From Nocardioides alpinus (GTDB taxonomy: Bacteria > Actinomycetota > Actinomycetes > Propionibacteriales > Nocardioidaceae): a stretch of DNA of 64,000 nt. The notes beneath the pieces are model-generated. The model saw nothing but the letters and a program-made list of their open reading frames with translations, made no database searches and was not told where the DNA came from. Where the stretch lies: NCBI RefSeq assembly GCF_900112035.1, contig NZ_FOKC01000017.1:1-64000 (forward strand). The letters are read 5' to 3'. Shown piece by piece: positions 16,394 through 23,812 of this stretch. The first letter of the stretch is position 1, and the number at the start of each line of letters is the position of its first letter. A program made the translations under genes and the position numbers.

Positions 16394-18045
16394 AAGGCTG
16401 CCTTCTTGTATGCGTTTATTGCACCGTCGAGGTGCTGCTTGAACAGCTCACCGAGCTGCTTGTTGACGTGGGGAGAGGTCGCCACCCAGAGGCCCGCCCG
16501 CGGGCGGCTGAGGGCGACGTACAGGAGATCCAGTTCGGTCTCCGTAGTGACTGAGTCGATATCGACCACGCAAACGAAGCGGTTCTCCATCCCCTTGATG
16601 TCCATGGCAGATGACCAGGTCATGCCTCCACCGGGCCACACGGAGGCGAGGGCTGGCGACATCTGCGTCAGGCGTCCTTTACGAGCAGCACGCAGACTCT
16701 TGGCGACTGAGGTCTCCCACTCCCCGCGTAGCGACACGATAGTGATGTGCTCGGGAGCTACCTCTTGTTCCGCAAGGGAACGCAAGTGCTTCTCAAGGGC
16801 GGCCAGCTCGGCCTGCTGGTCGTCGACCGCGACGAAGACGACCTCGGGGCCGGTGCCGGCGGTTGCCACTCCGGTGTCGGCGCCGGTGTAGGCACGAGTC
16901 TGGAAAGCGATCTCGCGAGTGTTCCGACAGTTGAACTTCAGTGTCGGCTTTACCGGACCAAACGACTCGACGTAGGCCAGAGCGTCCGGATCGAAGTCGC
17001 CGTAGAGGTGGGCCTGGCTGTTCTGGTCGAGGAACATCGTCCAGCGACCGTCGGCCCAGCCGCCGACAACGGCCCGCTCTAGGTCCTCCAAGATGTCGAA
17101 GGTCATCAGGTCTTGCGCCTCGTCGACCACGAGCACGTCGTAGGGAGTCACGTCGCCCAGTTTCGAGGCCGCCCTGACTTCGACGGCCGTGCCTTCGAGA
17201 GTTCGGGTGGCGAACGCCGCCAGCACCTCGCTGCGGCAGGTGAACAGCACGCGCTGACCAGTCAGCGACTGCCGTCGGGCGACTTCGGCCGCGAGGAAGG
17301 TCTTGCCGGTACCGGCACCACCGCTGCAGATGACCTGGGGCTCATCGCTGATCAGGTCGAGCCGGGCGTACTGCTCGTCGGTCAATCGAACCATCGCTGC
17401 GTCGAGCAGGTCCGCCCGAGCGTCGAGCAGCGGTGAGCGGTCGAACGACGGCCGTAGATCGTGCATGAGACGAGCGCGCAGTTCCGTGCCGATCGGGAAC
17501 TTGTTCGACTGTTTGCCCAACCAGTACTTGCCCGCTCGGTCGACCGCCTTCGCGATACCACGGTTGAACGGCCCTCTGCCGCAGTAAGTCTCGTCGTCCC
17601 ACTCGAAGCTGCTCGCCAGATCCACGTCTGGTGTGACAACGAGATAACCGAACGCCAAGTCGTCCACCTCTACGCCCAGGCGCTCTCTCAGGCGCTCTCG
17701 CAGGGCGTACATCGCAGTCTGAACCTGCTTGAACGGGCCTTCGCGCGACGTCCGCCGGTGGCCGGCTTGATCGCTGTACGTCCACAGACCGTCGCGGCAG
17801 GAAACCTGGCCACCCTTGACCTCGATCGCGAGGATCAGGTCGTCGAGCATCAGCACGAAGTCCAGCTCTGCCGTCAACTTGTACTCGTGATCGGGCAGGT
17901 TCAGCGAATGCAACGCATTCCCACTGAGCGGGCTGCCCGCCAAGGCCTCGAATACCCGGCGCTCGGAGGTAGTGATGTCCTCCGCCCCGAGTTCTGTCGG
18001 CACCATCCTCATCAATACGCCCCCGTCTTCGATACCGCGTGACAT
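16390..18045 (-). CDS. NERD-domain SF1 helicase, first gene of the defence operon
   Basis: A 551-residue protein. Residues about 25-110 form a NERD nuclease-related domain: SERRVFEALA, then ELDFVLML...ILAIEVKGGQ, with the Asp and E-x-K of a PD-(D/E)xK core. Helicase motifs follow: Walker A CSGGAGTGKTFLA, motif II VLVVDEAQDL, FLDQNSQAHLYGD, LKFNCRNTREIA, motif V SAMDIKGMENRFV and motif VI LLYVALSRPRAGL. NERD-helicase fusions are frequent in defence islands. Its start lies 76 bases from the divergent sigma factor gene. ATG 18045 has no clear ribosome site; an ATG at 18012 has a GGGGG run about 10 bases upstream and is a possible alternative. It overlaps drmA by four bases. Confidence 0.85.
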   Translation of the reverse strand: MSRGIEDGGVLMRMVPTELGAEDITTSERRVFEALAGSPLSGNALHSLNLPDHEYKLTAELDFVLMLDDLILAIEVKGGQVSCRDGLWTYSDQAGHRRTSREGPFKQVQTAMYALRERLRERLGVEVDDLAFGYLVVTPDVDLASSFEWDDETYCGRGPFNRGIAKAVDRAGKYWLGKQSNKFPIGTELRARLMHDLRPSFDRSPLLDARADLLDAAMVRLTDEQYARLDLISDEPQVICSGGAGTGKTFLAAEVARRQSLTGQRVLFTCRSEVLAAFATRTLEGTAVEVRAASKLGDVTPYDVLVVDEAQDLMTFDILEDLERAVVGGWADGRWTMFLDQNSQAHLYGDFDPDALAYVESFGPVKPTLKFNCRNTREIAFQTRAYTGADTGVATAGTGPEVVFVAVDDQQAELAALEKHLRSLAEQEVAPEHITIVSLRGEWETSVAKSLRAARKGRLTQMSPALASVWPGGGMTWSSAMDIKGMENRFVCVVDIDSVTTETELDLLYVALSRPRAGLWVATSPHVNKQLGELFKQHLDGAINAYKKAAL

Positions 18046-18121
18046 CGTGCCGGAAACTGTCGGTCCCCGTCCCTAGATTGAGAGACACCGGCAATCGCGG
18101 GTGTGAAAGGAGAGCCTGGGG
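18046..18121. promoter_or_regulatory. Shared divergent promoter region of the defence operon and sigma gene
   Basis: Only 76 bases separate the starts of the defence operon (leftward) and the sigma factor gene (rightward), so both promoters, and possibly one operator, must lie here or inside the flanking genes. On the plus strand AAAGGAG (18106-18112) is the ribosome site of the sigma gene, 9 bases before GTG 18122. No unambiguous -35/-10 pair could be picked by eye. Confidence 0.5.
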
Positions 18122-19711
18122 GTGGATCTTGAGTACCTCGGCCGCGTCCTAGCGCGCCTGAAGCCTTTCATACGGAGTGAGGTCATACGCCGCACGCGAT
18201 TGGAGCGCGTGCTCGCCACGCTGCAAGTGCCCGCGAGTGATATCCGACCCGAGATCGAGCGCCTTCTGGCTCGGGCGAATATTGTCATCGACGAGGATGT
18301 CGCGCCCTCGGGACCTGAACCGACCCCGCTGAAGGTCCATCCTTCCGTGGTCCAGCTAGCCGCAGCCTGCGACTTTGAGGAAGAGTCGGTTATGTCGGAT
18401 GGCGGCGGGCTGGAGGAGTCCGTCCAGACGGTCCTCGAGGAGCCCGATCTCGACTTAGGGGTGGGCTTCGAGATCAACCAGGCCGACTCAGGTCCCGGAA
18501 GACTCACACAGGAGTTCGATGTCCTGATCGGGCTTGATGGAAAGAAGATCCTTCCCGACATTCCCGATGAGCAATTCGAGAAGGACGTCGTCGCCGACGC
18601 ACCCAGCAAGGAGGACGAGCAGGGGGCTGGGTCAGGGAGCTTCGTCGTCTCCTATTCCGACAGCACCGATGAGCCAGCCCAACGGGTCATCGTCGCTGGT
18701 GCGACCGCCGACGCGGTAAAGGACTACCTGAAGCAGATCGGGAAGGTCCCGCTACTCAACGCCGAGATGGAGGTCGAGCTTGCCAAACGGATCGAGGCAG
18801 GCCTCTTCGCCGAGAAGCTCGCCCGGGGCGCCAGGGTCTCGGCGCAGCTGTTCGAGGAGCTGGAATGGATCTCTTGCGACGGGCGCCGCGCCAAGAACCA
18901 TCTGTTAGAAGCCAATCTGCGCCTCGTGGTCTCCCTCGCCAAGCACTACACCGGGCGCGGCATGCTCTTCCTGGATCTGATCCAGGAGGGCAACCTCGGT
19001 CTGATCCGCGCGGTCGAGAAGTTCGACTACACCAAGGGCTACAAGTTCTCGACCTATGCGACCTGGTGGATCCGCCAGTCGATCACCCGCGGGATGGCCG
19101 ACCAGGCCCGCACCATCCGCATCCCAGTGCACATGGTCGAGCGCATCGCAAAGGTCTGGCGCATCCGGCAACGGATGACGGTCTATGGAAAGCCTCCGAA
19201 CCTGTACCAACTCGCGCTCGCCGCTGAACTGGCCGAGGAGCAGGTCATGGAATGCCTTCGGCTCGGCCCTATCCACCTCGCGTCTCTCGATCAGCCGATC
19301 GGTGACGGTGAGACGACCCTGGGTGATTTGCTCGACGAGGATCGTCGGGAGCCTGGGCCGCACGAGCAGGTCGAGTTCGCGTTGCTTCAAGAACAGCTCC
19401 ACGCTGTTCTGGACACCCTCTCCGAGCGGGAAGCCGGCGTGATCTCGTTGCGCTTCGGTCTCACCTACGGGGAACCAAAGACCCTCGACGAGATCGGCAA
19501 GGTCTATGGCGTCACCCGCGAGCGCATCCGCCAGATCGAGTCGAAGACGTTGTCGAAACTCCGTCATCGGTCGCGCAGTCAGGTCCTTGAAGGATACTTC
19601 TACGCCGGCGGTCAACGCCCGAAGAAGAAGGAAACTGAAATGGATGGCGACGAACAAGACGATCAGGATGTCGAAGCAGTCGGTCAAGGCAGTCGACCCG
19701 ACGGGAACTAG
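18122..19711 (+). CDS. SigA/HrdB-like sigma-70 factor encoded in the defence island
   Basis: A 529-residue group 1/2-type sigma factor, GTG start with AAAGGAG ribosome site. Regions: an unusual N-terminus of about 195 residues (helical first 60 residues, then acidic linker); region 1.2 AVKDYLKQIGKVPLLNAEME (about 198-217); region 2 NLRLVVSLAKHYTGRGMLF and FDYTKGYKFSTYATWWIRQS (about 265-320), nearly identical in style to housekeeping SigA; a divergent region 3; region 4 with TLSEREAGVISLRFGL and the HTH GVTRERIRQIESKTLSKLRH; and an extra charged tail of about 40 residues (KKKETEMDGDEQDDQD). The -10 and -35 recognition helices look intact, so it could read SigA-type promoters. Its position, divergent from the DISARM-related operon, suggests a dedicated or phage-resistant sigma factor. 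Confidence 0.9.
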   Translation: MDLEYLGRVLARLKPFIRSEVIRRTRLERVLATLQVPASDIRPEIERLLARANIVIDEDVAPSGPEPTPLKVHPSVVQLAAACDFEEESVMSDGGGLEESVQTVLEEPDLDLGVGFEINQADSGPGRLTQEFDVLIGLDGKKILPDIPDEQFEKDVVADAPSKEDEQGAGSGSFVVSYSDSTDEPAQRVIVAGATADAVKDYLKQIGKVPLLNAEMEVELAKRIEAGLFAEKLARGARVSAQLFEELEWISCDGRRAKNHLLEANLRLVVSLAKHYTGRGMLFLDLIQEGNLGLIRAVEKFDYTKGYKFSTYATWWIRQSITRGMADQARTIRIPVHMVERIAKVWRIRQRMTVYGKPPNLYQLALAAELAEEQVMECLRLGPIHLASLDQPIGDGETTLGDLLDEDRREPGPHEQVEFALLQEQLHAVLDTLSEREAGVISLRFGLTYGEPKTLDEIGKVYGVTRERIRQIESKTLSKLRHRSRSQVLEGYFYAGGQRPKKKETEMDGDEQDDQDVEAVGQGSRPDGN

Positions 19712-20030
19712 TTGGCTGAAGCGGTCCAGTGGTTCGATCCACGAAGGTCTCATCTCGGACCAGCATTCATACCCCATAACTGAACTGGATCTCGTACAGC
19801 GGGTGATTCCCCGTTCTTCATGGAATGAACTGCTCGCTTCTTGCTTAACCGCCCCGCGTCGTGTCTGACCGGGCTCGAAGCGTGCCGATGCCTTCGGACC
19901 TGTTCAAGCATCCAGTCTCCGCCGCCGCCAAGCTCTTTCGCCTTGGCCGTGGAACATCGGTGCAGCGCATCCAAAGACCCCTTCCGGGGATTTAACCCAT
20001 CGAAACTGGTCGCTCGATAGGGTTTCGGCC
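19712..20030. other. Gene-free stretch between sigma and restriction genes
   Basis: 319 bases, visibly richer in A and T than the core chromosome. Short frames on both strands overlap without ribosome sites. It must contain the promoter of the restriction enzyme gene; no specific box was identified. Confidence 0.4.
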
Positions 20031-20969
20031 GTGCCCCGTGATCCGCAACCCCCACTCGCCCAGCCTGGCGACGAGTGCATCTCGGATCGTGCTGGTCTCG
20101 TACACCAGATCGTTCATCCCGACGATGACGTCGAGGTTCAACAAGTGCTCGCCTGGCTTCGCGGCACCCCGTTGAAGCAGCTCATGACCGGCGCCGTCGT
20201 CGATGCGATCGAGTACGTCCTGGACGGGGCCAAGACGTACAGGTTCGATCTCGACTCAACGGAGGTGGACTCCGACGAGCGGAGGACTGTGGGGGTCAAG
20301 CTGCAGTATCGGATCCTCGAAGCGTTCGGCCTTCCGAAGGAGCGTCCGCTGGACACGACGATCATGGGCATTCCAGTCGAGCTCAAGGCAACGATTGGCG
20401 GCAACTGGACTATCCCCCGCGAAGGTCAGTGCGAGATCTGCCTCCTCACCCAGGTCGATTCGAAGAGCGATCGCTACCGGGTGTTGCTCATGCGCACCCA
20501 CCGGCGGTGGCTCAACGAAGGCAAGAACCAGGACTCGAAGCGGACCATCCGTGCCGATGCCCGGGATGAGTTCGGCATTCCAGTTCTCGAGTGGACCCCT
20601 CTCCCGCGCAATCCCTTGAAAGAGTTGACTCCACAGCAGCTCGAAGTCGTATTCGCCGCCCGGGTCGGCATCAAGCGCAGAGTGACATCCCTGTTTGGCT
20701 TTCTACCTGAGGTCGTCATCCCCCGGGTGGCGATCGAGACTGTTGCTGCCATGGCCAAGGATCCGCTCCGACGTGCCCGGCAGGCGAAGCCGGACATCTT
20801 CTTCAACCATGAGCTGGTCGTCCTGATGGGCACATGGACGCCTCAACGCGAACTCGCGTCCAAGTACGGCTTCGATCTGTCAGGCGATGCGTGGGTGGCC
20901 ATACATCGCGAGACACTCGGTGAGGACTACGAAGCCGCGAAGTCGATGATGGAGCGCACCGGCGGCTGA
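20031..20969 (+). CDS. NaeI-family type II restriction endonuclease
   Basis: A 312-residue protein, close to the 317 of NaeI. The catalytic segment reads LDTTIMGIPVELKATIGGNW: Asp108, then Glu117 and Lys119 in E-L-K, which lines up with Asp86, Asp95 and Lys97 of NaeI, including the spacing. The stretch after it (NWTIPREGQCEICLL) also follows the NaeI pattern W-x-L-P...HICLV. The C-terminal half would be the CAP-like DNA-binding domain that makes NaeI need two target copies. The NaeI residue Glu70 has no obvious acidic equivalent (Gln92 by simple spacing). The gene is tail-to-tail with a C5 methylase 13 bases away, its likely partner. Target GCCGGC is possible but not shown. Confidence 0.82.
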   Translation: MPRDPQPPLAQPGDECISDRAGLVHQIVHPDDDVEVQQVLAWLRGTPLKQLMTGAVVDAIEYVLDGAKTYRFDLDSTEVDSDERRTVGVKLQYRILEAFGLPKERPLDTTIMGIPVELKATIGGNWTIPREGQCEICLLTQVDSKSDRYRVLLMRTHRRWLNEGKNQDSKRTIRADARDEFGIPVLEWTPLPRNPLKELTPQQLEVVFAARVGIKRRVTSLFGFLPEVVIPRVAIETVAAMAKDPLRRARQAKPDIFFNHELVVLMGTWTPQRELASKYGFDLSGDAWVAIHRETLGEDYEAAKSMMERTGG

Positions 20970-20982
20970 CCGACCCCCGAGG

Positions 20983-22116
20983 TCATGCGACGTACGGCTT
21001 GATGTGGCGTGCGATCGCACGCGCCAAACCGGACGGAACGGCGTTGCCGATTTGCTTCGCGATCGCGATCTTTGACCCGACCCACAGGTAGTCAGAGGGG
21101 AAGTCCTGGATCAAGGAGGCCTCGTAGTGCGTGACGACCCTGTCGACGGACAGTTTCGGGTCACCTTTCATGAACCTCCGGTCATCGCCTCGGCGTTGAC
21201 GACCGGGCACCCACTGCGGGTGCAGGTAGGAACCCTTCTCCGGCTTGAAGAACTCCGTCCGGATCGTGTGCGACGGGAAGTCCCACCGCATGCGGCCCAT
21301 CACGTCGGTTGTCCCAGTCGGCTTCTCACGCCAGCATCGTGGCAGCAGCTCGGTCGGCACATCGAAGCGTCCGCCCCCGGGCGGTACGAACGAGTACCGC
21401 TCGAGTGAAAGCTGGTTGGGGTTGCGACGGAAGTGAATATCCAGACTTTTGAAGACGCCTGGCATGGCTTCACCGAAGAACTCAGTAACGGAGGCGGGGA
21501 GTTCTGTTGAATCGGGTCGAACCGGCAGACCATCGATGGCGTCACGAACTGTTCGCCATGTCGGGAGCCCCCTTGCTCCGTCTCGGGCATGTGTCGGCTC
21601 GGGCAAGTCGATCCGTCCCACCCGGGACCCGATGACGATGGTTCGACGCCTTCGCTGGGAGACCCCGTAGTCCGCTGCGTTCAGCACGCCGTACGAGATG
21701 TTGTAGTCCTTGAGGAGCCCGTGCTCGACTTCACCCACCAGCATCTGGAACTCGGGTGACTTGGAGAAGCGATCGACGTTCTCGATAACAAAGACCTTCG
21801 GCCTCGCCGTTCGAATGAACCTCATGTACTCGCGCCACAACTGGTTCCTGGGGTCATCGAGTGCCTTGAGCCCGAGGTTGGAAAAGCCCTGGCAGGGCGG
21901 CCCCCCGATCACGAGGTCGGACGCCGGGATCTGGCTCTCCTTGACCTCCGCGATGTCGCCGGGGATCACATGGTGCTCGCCCCAGTTGGCCGCGTAAGTC
22001 GCGGCGGCGAAACGGTCCCACTCGACGGCCAGTACCGGTTCGAAGCCTTCGGCGGCGAATCCGACCGTCATCCCGCCACAGCCGGCGAAGAGGTCGATCA
22101 CAGTGGGCTGACTCAT
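20983..22116 (-). CDS. DNA (cytosine-5)-methyltransferase
   Basis: A 377-residue methylase with all main C5 motifs in order: motif I DLFAGCGG (residues about 9-16), motif IV GGPPCQGFS with the catalytic Cys (about 71-79), motif VI ENV (about 113), motif VIII QRRRRTIVIGS (about 153-163), the target-recognition region (about 190-330) and motif X IAKQIGNAVP near the end. It would methylate cytosine in the site cut by the neighbouring NaeI-like enzyme. The same MTase could in principle serve the DISARM-related operon 3 kb to the left, which has no methylase of its own, but its tail-to-tail placement with the NaeI-like gene makes restriction-modification the simpler reading. Confidence 0.92.
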   Translation of the reverse strand: MSQPTVIDLFAGCGGMTVGFAAEGFEPVLAVEWDRFAAATYAANWGEHHVIPGDIAEVKESQIPASDLVIGGPPCQGFSNLGLKALDDPRNQLWREYMRFIRTARPKVFVIENVDRFSKSPEFQMLVGEVEHGLLKDYNISYGVLNAADYGVSQRRRRTIVIGSRVGRIDLPEPTHARDGARGLPTWRTVRDAIDGLPVRPDSTELPASVTEFFGEAMPGVFKSLDIHFRRNPNQLSLERYSFVPPGGGRFDVPTELLPRCWREKPTGTTDVMGRMRWDFPSHTIRTEFFKPEKGSYLHPQWVPGRQRRGDDRRFMKGDPKLSVDRVVTHYEASLIQDFPSDYLWVGSKIAIAKQIGNAVPSGLARAIARHIKPYVA

Positions 22117-22558
22117 GGCATCAGATCGTATGTCGCGGCTCCGACAGTTCCTTCAGCCTCGCCGCCGTGAGACCAGAGTGACGGGTGAGACACCATCTCG
22201 CACGCTGCCGCGCAGACGCCCAGCGTTGAGATCGGACTCTCTAGTGGTCGCTTCGCACGGATTGCGCCAAGAATGCCGCTCGTCCAGGGAGCCAAGATGG
22301 CTGCACTCCGACGAGGGCGCATGGCGCCTTTCGCGGTCGTCACCATGGCGCGCGGGCCTTACACGCTCCGCTGGCTCGGCGGGGGTTCTGGGGATGTCGA
22401 TTGCGTCCCACCACCTCGGCTTGCCGGGCCTTCGCATGCAGTCGCTCAGACTGCCTGGGAAAGCCGAGGCGACGTCGACGCTCGAGATCTTAAGCGGGGC
22501 GCGAAGCGCAGCGCCGACCTCGCGACTCGGAAGATCTGGTGGCCTACCCAGCCACACT
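22117..22558. other. Divergent upstream region of methylase and vsr genes
   Basis: 442 bases between the divergent methylase and Vsr genes. The Vsr reading frame stays open leftward to 22115, but that part is Arg/Ser-rich, has no Vsr similarity and overlaps the methylase start, so it is not coding. A minus-strand frame (22153-22635) is equally featureless. Promoters for both genes must lie here. Confidence 0.4.
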
Positions 22559-22969
22559 GTGAGTGTGACCGAATCATGGGCGTCCTCTCCGGGGGTCCGG
22601 CGCGGCATGCAGGCGAACCGTGGACGAGACACCAAGCCGGAGATGGCCGTGAGGCGCGCTGCGCATGCAGCCGGACTACGTTTCCGCGTCGACTACCGAC
22701 CGATCAAAGAGCTCAATCGCAGGGCTGACCTGGTATTCACACGCGCGAAGGTCGCAGTGTTCGTGGACGGGTGCTTCTGGCACGGGTGCCCCACCCACCA
22801 CACGGTCGCGAAGTCGAATGCCGACTTCTGGGCGCAGAAGGTGAACCGGAACCGGGAGCGCGACCGCGAGACGGATCGATTGCTCCGCGATGCCGGTTGG
22901 ACCGTCATTCGAGCGTGGGAACACGAGCCTGCCGACGATGTCGTAGCCCGGATCTTCGCCTGTGTTTGA
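22559..22969 (+). CDS. vsr: Very short patch repair endonuclease (Vsr)
   Basis: About 136 residues from GTG 22559 (a second GTG at 22565 is equally possible), the normal Vsr length. The motifs are MQANRGRDTKPEM at the N-terminus, then RADLVFTRAKVAVFVDGCFWHGCPTH, written here in parts: RADLVF with the catalytic Asp, VAVFVDGCFWHGC with the zinc/DNA-contacting residues, and VIRAWEHE with the closing Trp-Glu. Vsr nicks T:G mismatches arising from deamination of 5-methylcytosine at the cognate methylase site, so its position beside a C5 methylase is expected. It is transcribed divergently from the methylase rather than with it. Confidence 0.9.
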   Translation: MSVTESWASSPGVRRGMQANRGRDTKPEMAVRRAAHAAGLRFRVDYRPIKELNRRADLVFTRAKVAVFVDGCFWHGCPTHHTVAKSNADFWAQKVNRNRERDRETDRLLRDAGWTVIRAWEHEPADDVVARIFACV

Positions 22970-23524
22970 GGCGGATGACTGCCAACCGTCGTGGGGTCCG
23001 TGGGCAATCACAGTCGATTGACCCACCGCGGATCGTAGGCCCGGCCGGGCGGACTCAAGCTGCCGTTACCAAATCCTTGATCACGCACGAGGACACAGAA
23101 CGGCTCCGAACCCGACCACTCACGACGCATGAAGAACTCAACCAGCACCAACTCACAACGCCGCTTTCCGCATTGAGATCGAGCGGCACGCATGCCACGA
23201 AGGTTCGTAGATCGGTCCGCCCCTCGGGGCGGGCCAAGCGTCATTTCAAGGCGCCGTTCACGGACCGTCTGTTTGTCACTTAGGGCCACTTTCCAGAGTC
23301 GAGCTGTCGCCATGTGCCGGCCCTCGAGGCCGCGAACAATGTCGGCGGCGGCCGCACGGTCGACGGGCTGCCCGTCCTGGACCTAGTTGGACGCAGCGGC
23401 CGCTGGTTGGCAACTTCCCACACGCCCGGCGCCAGTCCGAGGCATCCCCAACTGACCCACAGGCGTTGGGCCAAAATGACGAGTAAATGACAAGTCGATC
23501 TAATCCTCGGCCCGGAAATGACGA
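22970..23524. other. Gene-free stretch at the right end of the island
   Basis: 555 bases between vsr and the terminator of tRNA-Arg. Frames of up to about 100 codons occur on both strands but overlap each other and carry no motif. Integrase genes and repeated tRNA ends, both expected near an island border, were looked for and not found here. Confidence 0.4.
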
Positions 23525-23558
23525 GGACCCCGGCAAACCTGCAGGTCAGCCGGGGTCC
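23525..23558 (-). terminator. Hairpin downstream of tRNA-Arg
   Basis: GGACCCCGGC at 23525-23534 pairs perfectly with GCCGGGGTCC at 23549-23558: a 10-bp stem around a 14-base loop that itself holds the palindrome ACCTGCAGGT. It begins five bases after the 3' end of the tRNA gene on the minus strand, so it most likely terminates that transcript. The U-tract is weak, as is common in actinobacteria. Confidence 0.7.
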
Positions 23559-23563
23559 ATCTG

Positions 23564-23636
23564 CGCGCCTGTAGGGATTCGAACCCCAAACCTTCTGATC
23601 CGTAGTCAGATGCTCTATCCGTTGAGCTACAGGCGC
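23564..23636 (-). tRNA. tRNA-Arg (anticodon ACG)
   Basis: The minus strand folds into a complete cloverleaf: acceptor stem GCGCCTG/CAGGCGC, D arm with AGCTCAACGGAT, anticodon arm TCTGA-CTACGGA-TCAGA with anticodon ACG, and T arm GGGGTTCGAATCCCT. Discriminator G at 23564; CCA is not encoded. The ACG anticodon (read as ICG) decodes CGU/CGC/CGA. The accessory island lies on its 3' side, which is the usual geometry for islands that integrated into a tRNA gene. Confidence 0.95.
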
Positions 23637-23812
23637 TCGTCACTCGCAGTGCTTGCACGCCGCGAGGACTGGATGAGGATAGCCGACCCCCGTCGAGCGG
23701 GCGAAATCAGCATCACCCCGGAGGGCTGGTCCCACAGTGTGGACGATCCCCTATGGTGCCTAGCACCCGCACACGCGGCGGTCACGGCCGCCGCAGGATG
23801 AGAGGCAGCGCG

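Noticed and set aside
18122..19711. Sigma gene as the genome's ordinary housekeeping sigA
   Set aside because: It sits in a defence island, with a non-SigA N-terminus, a divergent region 3 and an extra charged tail; an accessory role fits better, although the rest of the genome was not seen.
20983..22116. Methylase as DrmMII of the DISARM-related operon
   Set aside because: It lies 3 kb away, is tail-to-tail with the NaeI-like enzyme and next to vsr; restriction-modification is the simpler explanation, though dual use cannot be excluded.
22115..22558. Longer Vsr protein starting at 22115
   Set aside because: The added 148 residues are Arg/Ser-rich without Vsr similarity and overlap the divergent methylase start; Vsr normally has about 135 residues.
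23564..23636. Search for attL/attR copies of the tRNA-Arg 3' end inside the window
   Set aside because: No second copy of the tRNA 3' sequence was found left of the gene; the other border is likely outside.
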